DNA of 64,000 nucleotides from Bradyrhizobium sp. PSBB068 (GCA_016839165.1 CP069300.1:868001-932000), one strand, 5' to 3'; positions 8,501 to 16,536 are shown, counted from the first letter of the stretch. Notes: generated from the sequence alone by a model not told the origin. A program made the numbers and translations.

Positions 8501-9618
8501 CAACAGAGATCCGCGAGGGCGACCGCAAAGCGGCCTTCGACGCCGCGCTCAATGCCTATGGGCCCGACAGTCTCTACGTGCCGCCGCTGTGGAGCGATTT
8601 CGACCGGATGTTCGATGCCGCGAAAAACCCGTTCGTCACCGAGGGCCATGGCCGCTATGCGCTTTTTTCAGCGCATCGCGACGGAAAACCGGTCGGCCGC
8701 ATCGCCGCCTCGATCCACGACGCCTCAAACCGCAAGCACGGCACCCGTCACGGCGCGTTCGGCTTCTTCGACTGCATCGACGACGTCGAAGTGGCCGATG
8801 CGCTGCTGCGCGCGGCCGAGCAATGGCTGTCGGCGCGCGGCATGAGCCGGATTGCCGGCAATTTCAATCTGACGGCGATGCAGCAGATCGGCGTCGTGAC
8901 CGACGGCTTCGACCATGCGCCGTTCACCGACATGATGTGGTCGCCGCCGCATATCGCGCAGCACCTCGAACGCGCCGGTTACTCCGCGACCTTCCCGATG
9001 ACGACGTTCGAGATCGCACTCGATGGCGGCAAGCCGGAGCAGCTGCTCGGCGACAAGCAGCGTGCGGTGCTGGCCGATCCGGATTTCGTCTGGCAGCCGA
9101 TCAAGCGTTCCGCCTTCAAGGTGCGGCTGGAGGATGCGCGGCTGATCCTCAATGACGGCTTTGCCGACAACCCGATGTTCGTGCCGCCGACCGCGGCGGA
9201 ATATCTGTTCCAGGCCGGCGACATGATGTGGATCATCGACAAGCGGATTTCGACCGTGGTCTATCACCGCGGCCGTCCCGCCGGCGCGATCATTGCGATC
9301 CCCGACCTCAATCCGCTGATCAAGGCGATCGGCGGCCGCATCGGGCTGACCGCGCCGTTCAAATTCGTGCAGCATCGCATGATGAACACCCGCGCGGTGC
9401 TGATCTATCAGTCGGTCTGTCGTGACCTGCACAATCGCGGCCTCAATGGCGCGATGCTCTACCGCACCGCGCTGGCGTTGCAGCAGGCCGGCTACCGCAC
9501 GCTCGGCGGCACCTGGATCGCGGACATCAATGCTCCGTCGCTGCGCCAGGTCGAGAAGGCCGGCGCCCGGCCGCTGCACCGGCTGCACCTGTTCACCAAG
9601 CGGCTGGCTGCGGCATGA
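8497..9618 (+). CDS. GNAT-superfamily acyltransferase-like protein
   Basis: Encodes 373 residues; the start overlaps the previous stop (ATGA) and its own stop overlaps the next start. The N-terminal half (YVPPLWSDFDRMF, GKPVGRIAASIHDASN, then GFFDCIDD and ALLRAAEQWLSARG) matches the GNAT-like proteins that begin with a Y-P-P-hydrophobic segment. The C-terminal half has a second GNAT-like block with LNGAMLYRTALALQQAGYRTLGGTWI. Two GNAT-like halves fit FemX- or aminoacyl-transferase-like folds, which use activated amino acids or acyl groups. Substrate unknown. It is not similar in sequence to the first acetyltransferase of the operon. Confidence 0.75.
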   Translation: MTTEIREGDRKAAFDAALNAYGPDSLYVPPLWSDFDRMFDAAKNPFVTEGHGRYALFSAHRDGKPVGRIAASIHDASNRKHGTRHGAFGFFDCIDDVEVADALLRAAEQWLSARGMSRIAGNFNLTAMQQIGVVTDGFDHAPFTDMMWSPPHIAQHLERAGYSATFPMTTFEIALDGGKPEQLLGDKQRAVLADPDFVWQPIKRSAFKVRLEDARLILNDGFADNPMFVPPTAAEYLFQAGDMMWIIDKRISTVVYHRGRPAGAIIAIPDLNPLIKAIGGRIGLTAPFKFVQHRMMNTRAVLIYQSVCRDLHNRGLNGAMLYRTALALQQAGYRTLGGTWIADINAPSLRQVEKAGARPLHRLHLFTKRLAAA

Positions 9619-10610
9619 GCGAACTGACGCCCGATCTGCTGCGTGAGCTGGTCGCGGAGGCGCGGCTGGCGCCGAGCGTCCACAATATCCAGCCGACGCG
9701 CTGGCGCTTGCTCGGCGACGGACGGCTGGCGCTGGTCGACGACACCGGCGTCCGCGCGCCGGTCGCCGACCCCGCGGGACACGATGTGCTGGTCTCGCAC
9801 GGCGCGGCACTGGAGGGCATGAGCCTCGCCCTCAACCGCCGCGGCCTTGCGATCACGGCCATGACCACCATCGAGCAGCCGCTGTCGCCGCAATATGCCC
9901 TGCTCTGCAGTTTTGCGATCAGGCAAGGTGTCGCGCCCGATCCATTGGCCGGCCATGTGGCGCACCGGATGTCGTGGCGCGGCAAATTCACGAAGTCGGC
10001 GGATGATCCTGCGCCGCTGGTGCAGCTTGCCGTCGCGCGTGACGATTCGATCTGCATCTGCCATCGCCAGACAATCACGGAGATCGCCGGTTGGGCCGAC
10101 CAGGCCGAATTCTCCTTTATCCACGGCGACGACTACCGGGCCGAGCTGCTCGGGTGGATGCGGCTGTCGCCCGGTCATCCGCACTATCAGCTCGACGGAC
10201 TCAATCGCGACGTGCTCGCCATGAACGCGGTCGAGGCCACGGCTGCCCGCTTCGTGCTCGGCAGCCTGTTCAGGCCGCTCGATCGTCTCGGCCTCGCCGC
10301 ATCGTTGCTTGCCGACCGCGCCAAGACCGCCTCGGCATCGGCGATCGTCCTGTTCTGTCGTCCGGTCGGTGAGGATCCACTCACGACGGGGCGGCATTTC
10401 TATCGCAGCTGGCTGGAGATTGACCGCGCCGGGCTCGCGGCATGCCCGATTTCGGCGCTGGCAGATCATCCCGACTTCAACGAGCGGCTGCGCAAGCTCG
10501 GCAAGGTCGGTGCCGACCTGCGCCTCGTCAACGTATTCCGCGTCGGCCGGCCGGAAAAACTGCTGAATCCGCGGCATTACCGGATGCCGGTGGATCGCTT
10601 GATCGTCTGA
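9615..10610 (+). CDS. Nitroreductase-fold FMN protein (Acg/SagB-like group)
   Basis: Encodes 331 residues. The N-terminal LAPSVHNIQPTRWRL is the nitroreductase FMN-binding signature (A-P-S-x-x-N-x-Q-P). The protein has a tandem half-site layout, like Mycobacterium Acg-type proteins, with a second FMN-fold block around ASAIVLFCRPVGEDPLTTGRHFYRSWLE. It is the last gene of the five-gene ATGA-coupled run. Nitroreductase-fold dehydrogenases next to E1-like enzymes occur in azole-forming peptide pathways (McbC/SagB), so an oxidative tailoring role is possible; a lid-only or FMN-storage Acg-like role is the alternative. Confidence 0.78.
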   Translation: MSELTPDLLRELVAEARLAPSVHNIQPTRWRLLGDGRLALVDDTGVRAPVADPAGHDVLVSHGAALEGMSLALNRRGLAITAMTTIEQPLSPQYALLCSFAIRQGVAPDPLAGHVAHRMSWRGKFTKSADDPAPLVQLAVARDDSICICHRQTITEIAGWADQAEFSFIHGDDYRAELLGWMRLSPGHPHYQLDGLNRDVLAMNAVEATAARFVLGSLFRPLDRLGLAASLLADRAKTASASAIVLFCRPVGEDPLTTGRHFYRSWLEIDRAGLAACPISALADHPDFNERLRKLGKVGADLRLVNVFRVGRPEKLLNPRHYRMPVDRLIV

Positions 10611-10681
10611 TCGGTACCCCCTGTCAAAGCTTCACGCGGCCGTGCTAAGAGGCGGCCCGCAAACCAATGACCGGTGGGATG

Positions 10682-10888
10682 ATGTCGAAGCAATCGTTGC
10701 GCGAGGAAGCGGAACGCCTGATCCGCGAGACCATGGAAAAACGGAACCTGGTCATCAAGCAGGGCACGACCCGGATCGAGGCGGTCTGCGGCAAGTGCGG
10801 CGCGCCGAACCGGGTGCAGGCGGAGAAGGGTCAGACCCGCGTCAAGTTCACCTGCAAGAACTGCGACCACAAGCAGGAAACGCTGTAG
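10682..10888 (+). CDS. Small zinc-ribbon protein
   Basis: Encodes 68 residues with two CxxC knuckles, CGKCGAPN and CKNCDHKQ, 18 residues apart. The first 27 residues form a charged helix (LREEAERLIRETMEKR). The ATG at 10682 was chosen because GGTGG lies 4 bases before it; in-frame ATGs at 10667 and 10679 are alternatives. It lies 71 bases after the five-gene operon, on the same strand, so it may be its sixth gene. Zinc ribbons of this size usually bind nucleic acid or protein; the actual role is unknown. Confidence 0.72.
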   Translation: MSKQSLREEAERLIRETMEKRNLVIKQGTTRIEAVCGKCGAPNRVQAEKGQTRVKFTCKNCDHKQETL

Positions 10889-10899
10889 GACGCTTCCGT

Positions 10900-10985
10900 C
10901 GTCATTGCGAGGAGCGGAGCGACGAAGCAATCCATCGTTCCGTGCACGCTGCAGCATGGATTGCTTCGCTCCGCTCGCAATGACG
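10900..10985. repeat. Palindromic intergenic repeat, TCATTGCGAG family
   Basis: Imperfect palindrome with arms CGTCATTGCGAGGAGCGGAG and its complement CTCCGCTCGCAATGACG. The fold is a long hairpin starting 12 bases after the zinc-ribbon stop, so it may also act as a terminator or mRNA stabiliser. I recognise this family as common between genes in Bradyrhizobium and Rhodopseudomonas. Confidence 0.85.
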
Positions 10986-11143
10986 CGCCGCGTAGGATGG
11001 GTGGAGCGCAGCGATACCCATCATCTCGCCGCGCTCAGCAGAACGAACTCGGTGAGGCGCTGGTGGCGCAGCCCGAGACGCCGGTCCGCGTGCGGGCGAA
11101 TTAATCCGGACGCGGTGACGTCCCCCGCAGATTCATCCATCGT

Positions 11144-11248
11144 CGTCATTCCGGGGCAGCCCGAAGGGCTGAGCCCGGAATCCATCGTGCCACAAAGCCT
11201 GCGGCCCGATGGATTCCGGGCTCGCGCTGCGCGCGCCCCGGAATGACG
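11144..11248. repeat. Palindromic intergenic repeat, TCATTCCGGGG family
   Basis: The arms are CGTCATTCCGGGGC at the left and GCCCCGGAATGACG at the right, with a second pair GAGCCCGGAATCCATC and GATGGATTCCGGGCTC inside. A second copy is at 30581-30687 and a decayed one at 43497. Non-coding dispersed repeat. Confidence 0.87.
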
Positions 11249-11265
11249 AGAGCATCAAGTGTGCA

Positions 11266-11346
11266 AGGATGGGTGGAGCGCAGCGATCCCCATCAAATAG
11301 CGGACCGCAGGAGAGGTGATGGGTTTCGCTGCGCTCCACCCATCCT
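11266..11346. repeat. Palindromic intergenic repeat, AGGATGGGTGGAGCGCAGCGA family
   Basis: Long arms (AGGATGGGTGGAGCGCAGCG and its complement) surround a 38-base centre. A half copy lies at 10994-11023. It abuts the 3' end of the SDR gene (stop at 11359, minus strand) and could terminate it. Confidence 0.85.
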
Positions 11347-11358
11347 AAGATTCTCTTC

Positions 11359-12210
11359 CTACTCCCCTTTCGCGAAAGCTGCGAACGCGTCGCCGTAATC
11401 CTTGTGCCAGCGCGACAGCGGCGGGCGGTTCTCGACGATGTCGCCGGCGGCCCACAGGATGCGGCGTTCGTCGAGCGCGCGCGGCACATCGTTGTCGGGG
11501 CAGAGGATGTAGAAATCGCCGGCCTCGAGCCGCTCGATCATGAAATCGACGGTCTGCTCCGCGGTCCAGGCGCCGGCCGGCTTCTCGGTGCGGCCGCGCG
11601 CAGTCAGACCGGTGAAGACGAAGCCCGGGATCAACAGATGCGCCGTCAGCTTGCAGCCGTCGGTGTTGCGCAGCTCGTGCTGCAGCGCCTCGGTGAACGC
11701 CTTCACGCCGGCCTTGGAGACGTTGTAGGCGGGATCGCCCGGCGGCGTGGTGATGCCCTGCTTGGAGCCGGTGTTGATGATCAGCCCCGGCCGGCCGCGC
11801 TTGATCATGTTGGGCACGAAGGCCTGGGTGCCGTTGATCACGCCCCACAGGTTGACGCCGAGGATGCGCTGCCAATTGTCCGCGGGTCCGAACATCGCGC
11901 TGCCGGGCTGGATGCCGGCATTGTTCATCAGGATGTCGGTGCCGCCGAACCTTTTCGCGACGCCGGCTTCGAGCTCCGCAACCGCGTCCGCGCGGCTGAC
12001 GTCGACCGCCGCCGTCATGATGTCGGCCGCGCCGCCCGGCGCCGCAGATGACAGTTTTGCCGCGGCCGCCTTCAGCCTGTCGTCGCCGAGATCGGCGATG
12101 CAGACCTTCATGCCGGCCTCCGCAAATCGCAGTGCGGCAGCAAGCCCGATGCCGGATGCCCCTCCGGTGATCACGGCAACATGATTGGCTGATATCACGG
12201 GGTGCGGCAT
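11359..12210 (-). CDS. SDR-family NAD(P)-dependent oxidoreductase
   Basis: Encodes 283 residues of classical short-chain dehydrogenase: TGGASGIG cofactor loop (residues 15-22), NNAG, catalytic Ser in NTGSKQG, and YNVSK as the YxxxK active site. An insertion after the active site (LIPGFVFTGLTARGRTEKPAGAW) shapes the substrate pocket. It uses NAD(P)H for oxidation or reduction of an alcohol or ketone; substrate unknown. It is divergent from the aldehyde dehydrogenase at 12403, so the pair may act on one alcohol-aldehyde-acid route. Confidence 0.9.
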   Translation of the reverse strand: MPHPVISANHVAVITGGASGIGLAAALRFAEAGMKVCIADLGDDRLKAAAAKLSSAAPGGAADIMTAAVDVSRADAVAELEAGVAKRFGGTDILMNNAGIQPGSAMFGPADNWQRILGVNLWGVINGTQAFVPNMIKRGRPGLIINTGSKQGITTPPGDPAYNVSKAGVKAFTEALQHELRNTDGCKLTAHLLIPGFVFTGLTARGRTEKPAGAWTAEQTVDFMIERLEAGDFYILCPDNDVPRALDERRILWAAGDIVENRPPLSRWHKDYGDAFAAFAKGE

Positions 12211-12402
12211 CGTCGGTCTCCGGACACATATGTGGCTGAGGTTCTAAATCATCGTACCATGCAGGCAGGCGCATGGGAGGTTTTCATGCGCGCCACCCTC
12301 GACAACGCTCGCCTCGCTTTACGGTTTCGCGGCCGCGCTGTAGAATTCGGGATATAACGCTTCCAAAACACCTCAGCCGACAATTTGACAGGGAGTGCAA
12401 AC

Positions 12403-13899
12403 ATGGCTGTTTCGCAGGCAGTTCCGATCACGCGCCATCCTTATGCCGACGGCTCCTACAAGAAGATGCTGATCGACGGCAAATGGGTCGACGCCGCCTC
12501 CGGCAAGAAATTCGAAACCCACAACCCCGCCACCGGTGAATTGCTCGCGACCGTCGCCGAGGGCGACGCCGAGGACATCAACCGCGCGGTTGCGGCGGCG
12601 CGGCGCGCCTTCGAAGGGCCGTGGAGCAAGGTGAAGCCGTTCGAGCGGCAGAACATGCTGCTCAAGCTCGCCGAGCTGGTCGAAGCCAATTTCGAGGAAC
12701 TGTCCCAGCTCGACACGCTCGACATGGGCGCGCCGATCAGCCGCACCCGCGGCAACCGGCTGCGCTCGCTCGGCATGCTGCGCTATTACGCAGGCCAGGC
12801 CACCGCAATCCACGGCGAGACCATCGAGAACTCGCTGCCCGGCGAGATCTTCTCCTACACGCTGAAGGAGCCGATCGGCGTGGTCGGCGCCATCATCCCC
12901 TGGAACGGTCCGCTGACTGCCTCGATCTGGAAGATCGGCCCGGCGATCGCGACCGGCTGCACCGTGGTGCTGAAGCCGGCGGAGGAATCGCCGCTGACCT
13001 CGCTGCGCATCGGCGAGCTCTGCATGGAGGCCGGCATTCCACCCGGGGTCGTCAACGTCGTGCCGGGCTATGGCGAGACCGCGGGCGCCGCGCTGGCATC
13101 GCATCCCGATGTCGACAAGGTCGCCTTCACCGGCTCGCACGTCACGGGGCAGTCGATCATCCGTGCCTCGGCCGGTAACCTCAAGCGGGTTTCGCTTGAG
13201 CTCGGCGGCAAGTCGCCGGACATCGTGTTCGCCGACGCCGATCTCGATGCGGCGGTGCCGGGAGCCGCGATGGCCGTGTTCGCCAATTCGGGGCAGATCT
13301 GCAGCGCCGGCACGCGCCTGTTCGTCGAGCAGAAGGTCTATGACGAATTCGTCGGCCGCGTCGCCGAGTTCGGCAAGAAGCTGCAGGTCGGCAACGGCCT
13401 CGATCCCAACACCCAGATCGGGCCGCTGGTGTCGCAGCAGCAGATGGACCGCGTCTCCGGCTATCTCGACATCGGACAGAAGGAGGGCGCCACGGCACTT
13501 GCCGGCGGCGGCCGCCTCACCGAGGGCGCGCTCTCGAAGGGCTATTTCGTGCAGCCGACGGTGTTTGCCAATGTGCAGGACAACATGCGCATCGCGCAGG
13601 AAGAGATCTTCGGCCCGGTGATCTCGGCGATCTCGTTCAAGGATCCGGACGAGCTGATCAAGCGCGCCAACGCCACCACCTTCGGCCTCGGCTCCGGCGT
13701 CTGGACCACCAATGTCAGCAAGGCGCACCAGGTCGCGAAGGCGCTGCGCGCCGGCTCGGTCTGGGTCAATTGCTACCAGGCGATGGATCCGGCGGTGCCG
13801 TTCGGCGGCTACAAGATGAGCGGCTACGGCCGCGAGTCCGGCAAGCAGCACGTCGAGGAATATCTCAACGTCAAGGCGGTCTGGATCAAGACGGGCTAG
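12403..13899 (+). CDS. NAD(P)-dependent aldehyde dehydrogenase
   Basis: Encodes 498 residues, the usual ALDH length. Landmarks: GAIIPWNGPL, KPAEESPLTSLRI, FTGSHVTGQ, catalytic Glu in LELGGKSPDIVF, catalytic Cys in NSGQICSAGTRLFV, and C-terminal PFGGYKMSGYGRE. GGGAG lies 7 bases before the ATG. The sequence resembles the betaine/phenylacetaldehyde/4-hydroxymuconic-type ALDHs; exact substrate cannot be read. Divergently placed to an SDR gene. Confidence 0.92.
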   Translation: MAVSQAVPITRHPYADGSYKKMLIDGKWVDAASGKKFETHNPATGELLATVAEGDAEDINRAVAAARRAFEGPWSKVKPFERQNMLLKLAELVEANFEELSQLDTLDMGAPISRTRGNRLRSLGMLRYYAGQATAIHGETIENSLPGEIFSYTLKEPIGVVGAIIPWNGPLTASIWKIGPAIATGCTVVLKPAEESPLTSLRIGELCMEAGIPPGVVNVVPGYGETAGAALASHPDVDKVAFTGSHVTGQSIIRASAGNLKRVSLELGGKSPDIVFADADLDAAVPGAAMAVFANSGQICSAGTRLFVEQKVYDEFVGRVAEFGKKLQVGNGLDPNTQIGPLVSQQQMDRVSGYLDIGQKEGATALAGGGRLTEGALSKGYFVQPTVFANVQDNMRIAQEEIFGPVISAISFKDPDELIKRANATTFGLGSGVWTTNVSKAHQVAKALRAGSVWVNCYQAMDPAVPFGGYKMSGYGRESGKQHVEEYLNVKAVWIKTG

Positions 13900-13931
13900 C
13901 GCCTGAAACAAGGCGCATATCCTCGCTCACC

Positions 13932-14106
13932 GCTGTCATCGCCCGGCTTGCCGCCTCCGCTAAAGCTTCGGCGCGCCGAGGTCCGTGGCCTCGTCGAAGC
14001 CTTGGCGAAGACGGGACCGGGCGATCCAGTACGCCGCGGCTCCTCGATTCAAGCGCAGACGTCTCTGGAATACTGGATCACCCGCATGCGCATGCGCGGG
14101 TGATGA
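13932..14106. repeat. Composite palindromic repeat, GCTGTCATCGCCCGGC family
   Basis: Left arm GCTGTCATCGCCCGGCTT and right end CCGCATGCGCATGCGCGGGTGATGACA resemble the two ends of the repeat at 31648-31753 (GCTGTCATCGCCCGGCTCGA and GGGGCATGACGG). The inner GGGCGATCCAGTACGCCGCGG and ATACTGGATCACCCGC form a second stem. Some internal segments look like fragments of other repeats. Confidence 0.75.
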
Positions 14107-14373
14107 CACTGAGCAAGCCCCTCATCCCGGGGAGCCTGCCGAAGGCGGGCGTTCCGAAGGATGGCCGCGATGGCATTGCCGCGAAATGCGATGAACCTTG
14201 TCGCCTGTGGGGGCACCCGGCGAGGGCACATAATTTCGGAATATTAGAAATATACCCCTGAGTTGCCCGACGTGTCAAGTTGCGTTGTCGAGCGCCGGCC
14301 GCCACCGGCTCCTTTGCATGGGGTTGTTTTCGATATTTTCGAAAGCGGGTCCCTGCGTTGACCGCCGGTGCAC
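14107..14373. other. Non-coding stretch with lower-GC island, possible dispersed element
   Basis: No convincing gene. Between 14228 and 14275 the sequence turns AT-rich (CATAATTTCGGAATATTAGA), followed by GTTGCCCGACGTGTCAAGTT and, near 14318, CATGGGGTTGTTTTCGATAT. From memory these strings recur in Bradyrhizobium intergenic regions; I could not check this. It lies at the 3' side of the minus-strand regulator that follows. Confidence 0.4.
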
Positions 14374-14757
14374 TCACCGCCCTACGGCCTTCTTCGGCTT
14401 GCCGATGTCGCTGCGCAGCGCCTCGAGCTCCTTGCGCACGGCACTCGCCGCGTCGCGTTCGATCTTGCGGTAGCGCGCCACCAGGGAGAGGCCGAACGGG
14501 GTCAGCACCGCGCCACCGCCGTTCTTGCCGCCGGTCTGCCGCTCCACCGCCGCCTGCCGGCAGATGCGATTGATCTCGTCGACCAGGTCCCAGGCGCGCT
14601 TGTAGCTCATGTCCATGGCGCGGCCGGCGGCTGAGATCGAGCCGCATTCTCTGATGTGTTCCAGCAGCAGGATCTTGCCCGGCCCGATCCGGTCCTCGGC
14701 ATCGAGGTCGATGCGGACGCTGAGGGAGGGGAGCGATGAGGCGCTCGATTTCGACAT
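14374..14757 (-). CDS. ModE N-domain-like winged helix-turn-helix regulator
   Basis: Encodes 127 residues. The stretch from LDAEDRIGPGKILLLEHIRE through SISAAGRAMDMSYKRAWDLVDEIN to TGGKNGGGAVLTPFG is the LysR-type winged helix found at the N-terminus of ModE. The molybdate-binding (TOBE/MOP) domain is absent, so it resembles stand-alone ModE-N proteins (LysR-HTH domain proteins). It is divergent from the old yellow enzyme gene, and a perfect palindrome in the gap is its best candidate operator. A role in molybdate control is possible given the mos genes in the window, but the missing sensor domain argues against direct sensing. Confidence 0.82.
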   Translation of the reverse strand: MSKSSASSLPSLSVRIDLDAEDRIGPGKILLLEHIRECGSISAAGRAMDMSYKRAWDLVDEINRICRQAAVERQTGGKNGGGAVLTPFGLSLVARYRKIERDAASAVRKELEALRSDIGKPKKAVGR

Positions 14758-14813
14758 GGGAGACCTTCTCTCGGCAACAGATTGCCACTACCTCCTTTCA
14801 TGAACAAGATGAA

Positions 14814-14829
14814 CCCGTTAGATAACGGG
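14814..14829. promoter_or_regulatory. Perfect palindrome between divergent genes
   Basis: CCCGTTA-GA-TAACGGG, a perfect 7-2-7 inverted repeat, centred in the 100-bp gap between the ModE-N-like regulator (start 14757) and the old yellow enzyme gene (start 14858). It is a likely operator for both; binding is inferred. Confidence 0.65.
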
Positions 14830-14857
14830 CAATGACATAAGATTAATTGGGGTAGGC

Positions 14858-15985
14858 ATGACTTCTTCGTCGCTGTTTTCACCGCTCAAGGTCGGTCCCT
14901 ACGAGCTGAAGCACCGTGTCGTGATGGCGCCGCTGACGCGGATGCGGGCGGCGCGGCCGAGTCTGGCGCCGCGGCCGATGAACGCGGAATATTACGCGCA
15001 GCGCGCGACAGAAGGCGGCCTGCTGATCGCGGAAGCCTCGCCGGTGGTCGCCACCGGCTTCGGCAATCCCGGCGTCCCCGGCATCTACAGCGAGGCCCAG
15101 ATCGCGGGCTGGCGCGAGGTGGTCGATGCGGTGCACGCCAAGGGCGGCTTGATCTTCCTGCAGCTCTGGCACGTCGGCCGCGTCTCGCACTCCTCGTTCC
15201 AGCCTGACGGTGCGCTGCCGGTGGCGCCGTCGGCGGTTGCGATCCCCGCCGAGTTCAAGTGCATGACGGCGGACGGCAAGGTGGTCGAGTACGAGACGCC
15301 GCGGGCGCTGGAGACCGCCGAGGTCGCGCTGATGGTCGAGGCTTACAGGCAGGGCGCGAAGAACGCGCTCGCCGCCGGCTTCGACGGCGTCGAGATCCAC
15401 GGCGCCAACGGCTATCTGATCGAGCAGTTCCTGCAATCGAAGAGCAATGTGCGGACCGATCAGTATGGCGGCTCGATCGAGAACCGCGTCCGCTTCCTGC
15501 TGGAGGTGACGCAGGCGGTGACCGAGGTTTGGGGCGCCAACCGCGTCGGCGTCCGGCTGTCGCCCTACGGCATCGCCAATGGTAGCGGCGAGGCCGATCC
15601 GATGCCGCTCTACAGCCACGCCATCAAGGCGCTGGACAAGTTCGGGCTCGCCTATCTGCATTTCATCGAGCCGCGCGCCTCGGGCACCGGCCGTGCCGAT
15701 GTCGATTGGAAGGATGTGCCGTCGGCGATGGTGCTGTACCGGCCGATGTGGAGCGGGGTGCTGATCACGGCCGGCAATTTCGTCGGCGACAGCGCAGAGC
15801 GCGCACTTGCCGAGGGCCATGCCGATGCGATCGCGTTCGGCCGCTACTTCATCTCCAACCCGGACCTGCCGCGCCGTTTGCAGCGCGGCTATCCGCTGAC
15901 CAAGTACAACCGCGCCACCTTCTACGCCGGCGAGGAGAAGGGCTACACGGATTATCCCGTGCACGACGAGCTGGCGCAGGCGTAA
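14858..15985 (+). CDS. Old yellow enzyme family alkene reductase
   Basis: Encodes 375 residues. The FMN TIM-barrel signatures of OYE are present: VVMAPLTRMRA, GNPGVPGIYSEAQIAGW, FLQLWHVGRVSHSSFQP, FDGVEIHGANGYLIEQFL (His and Asn that bind the substrate carbonyl), then DQYGGSIENRVRF, and FGRYFISNPDLPRRL at the phosphate end. It reduces activated C=C bonds of enones, maleimides or nitro-compounds with NAD(P)H. The likely controller is the divergent winged-helix protein. Confidence 0.93.
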   Translation: MTSSSLFSPLKVGPYELKHRVVMAPLTRMRAARPSLAPRPMNAEYYAQRATEGGLLIAEASPVVATGFGNPGVPGIYSEAQIAGWREVVDAVHAKGGLIFLQLWHVGRVSHSSFQPDGALPVAPSAVAIPAEFKCMTADGKVVEYETPRALETAEVALMVEAYRQGAKNALAAGFDGVEIHGANGYLIEQFLQSKSNVRTDQYGGSIENRVRFLLEVTQAVTEVWGANRVGVRLSPYGIANGSGEADPMPLYSHAIKALDKFGLAYLHFIEPRASGTGRADVDWKDVPSAMVLYRPMWSGVLITAGNFVGDSAERALAEGHADAIAFGRYFISNPDLPRRLQRGYPLTKYNRATFYAGEEKGYTDYPVHDELAQA

Positions 15986-16019
15986 CTTCGTCATTTCGTA
16001 GCCCGGATGGAGCGCCGAG

Positions 16020-16535
16020 ATGTTTCCGGACGACGAGTTCGAGCCGACCAAGAAGCCCAAGCCGGTGGCGCTGGCGAAGCCTGCGGTCGGTCAATGCCTG
16101 TGCGGCAAGGTCCGGTTCGAGATCGACGTGCCGGCGCGCTGGGCCTGGCACGACCACACCGCCGCCAGCCGCCGTGCGCATGGCGCGGTTTATGCGACCT
16201 ATGTCGGCAGCTGGAAGAAGCGCTTCCGCATCACGCAGGGCGAAAGCGAGCTGTCGCGCTACGAGGATGCGAAGAGCAAGACCGCGCGCAGTTTCTGCGC
16301 CAATTGCGGCACGCCGATTTGCTACGAACGCGCGCGGTCGCCGCACATGGTCAACATCCCGCGCGCGCTGTTCTCGGGGCGCACCGGCCGGCAGCCGCTC
16401 TACCACATCGCGATCGAGGAGTTGCAGGAGTGGGCCTACACCGGCGAGCCGCTGGTGCCGCTGAAGGGCTATCCGGGCGTGGTCTGGCAGCGGTCGAAAA
16501 AGAAGAAGCGCAGTGAGCGCGAGGGGATGTTCTGA
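16020..16535 (+). CDS. GFA-like (Mss4 fold) protein with altered zinc site
   Basis: Encodes 171 residues. The first zinc-ligand block CLCGKVRFEID and the last CANCGTPICYERA match the glutathione-dependent formaldehyde-activating (GFA) family. The middle block, usually CHCSxCRR, reads WHDHTAASRRAHGA, so its cysteines are missing. A basic tail KKKKRSEREGMF ends the protein. The GFA fold binds zinc; whether this variant binds glutathione or any metal is uncertain. It starts 34 bases after the old yellow enzyme and may be co-transcribed with it. Confidence 0.8.
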   Translation: MFPDDEFEPTKKPKPVALAKPAVGQCLCGKVRFEIDVPARWAWHDHTAASRRAHGAVYATYVGSWKKRFRITQGESELSRYEDAKSKTARSFCANCGTPICYERARSPHMVNIPRALFSGRTGRQPLYHIAIEELQEWAYTGEPLVPLKGYPGVVWQRSKKKKRSEREGMF

Positions 16536-16536
16536 T

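Noticed and set aside
10900..11346. Direct and inverted repeats as a possible CRISPR or small-RNA array
   Set aside because: They are three different palindromic families, not equal repeats with spacers.
12373..13911. A 512-residue minus-strand frame opposite the aldehyde dehydrogenase
   Set aside because: Shadow of a clear ALDH gene; no family features.
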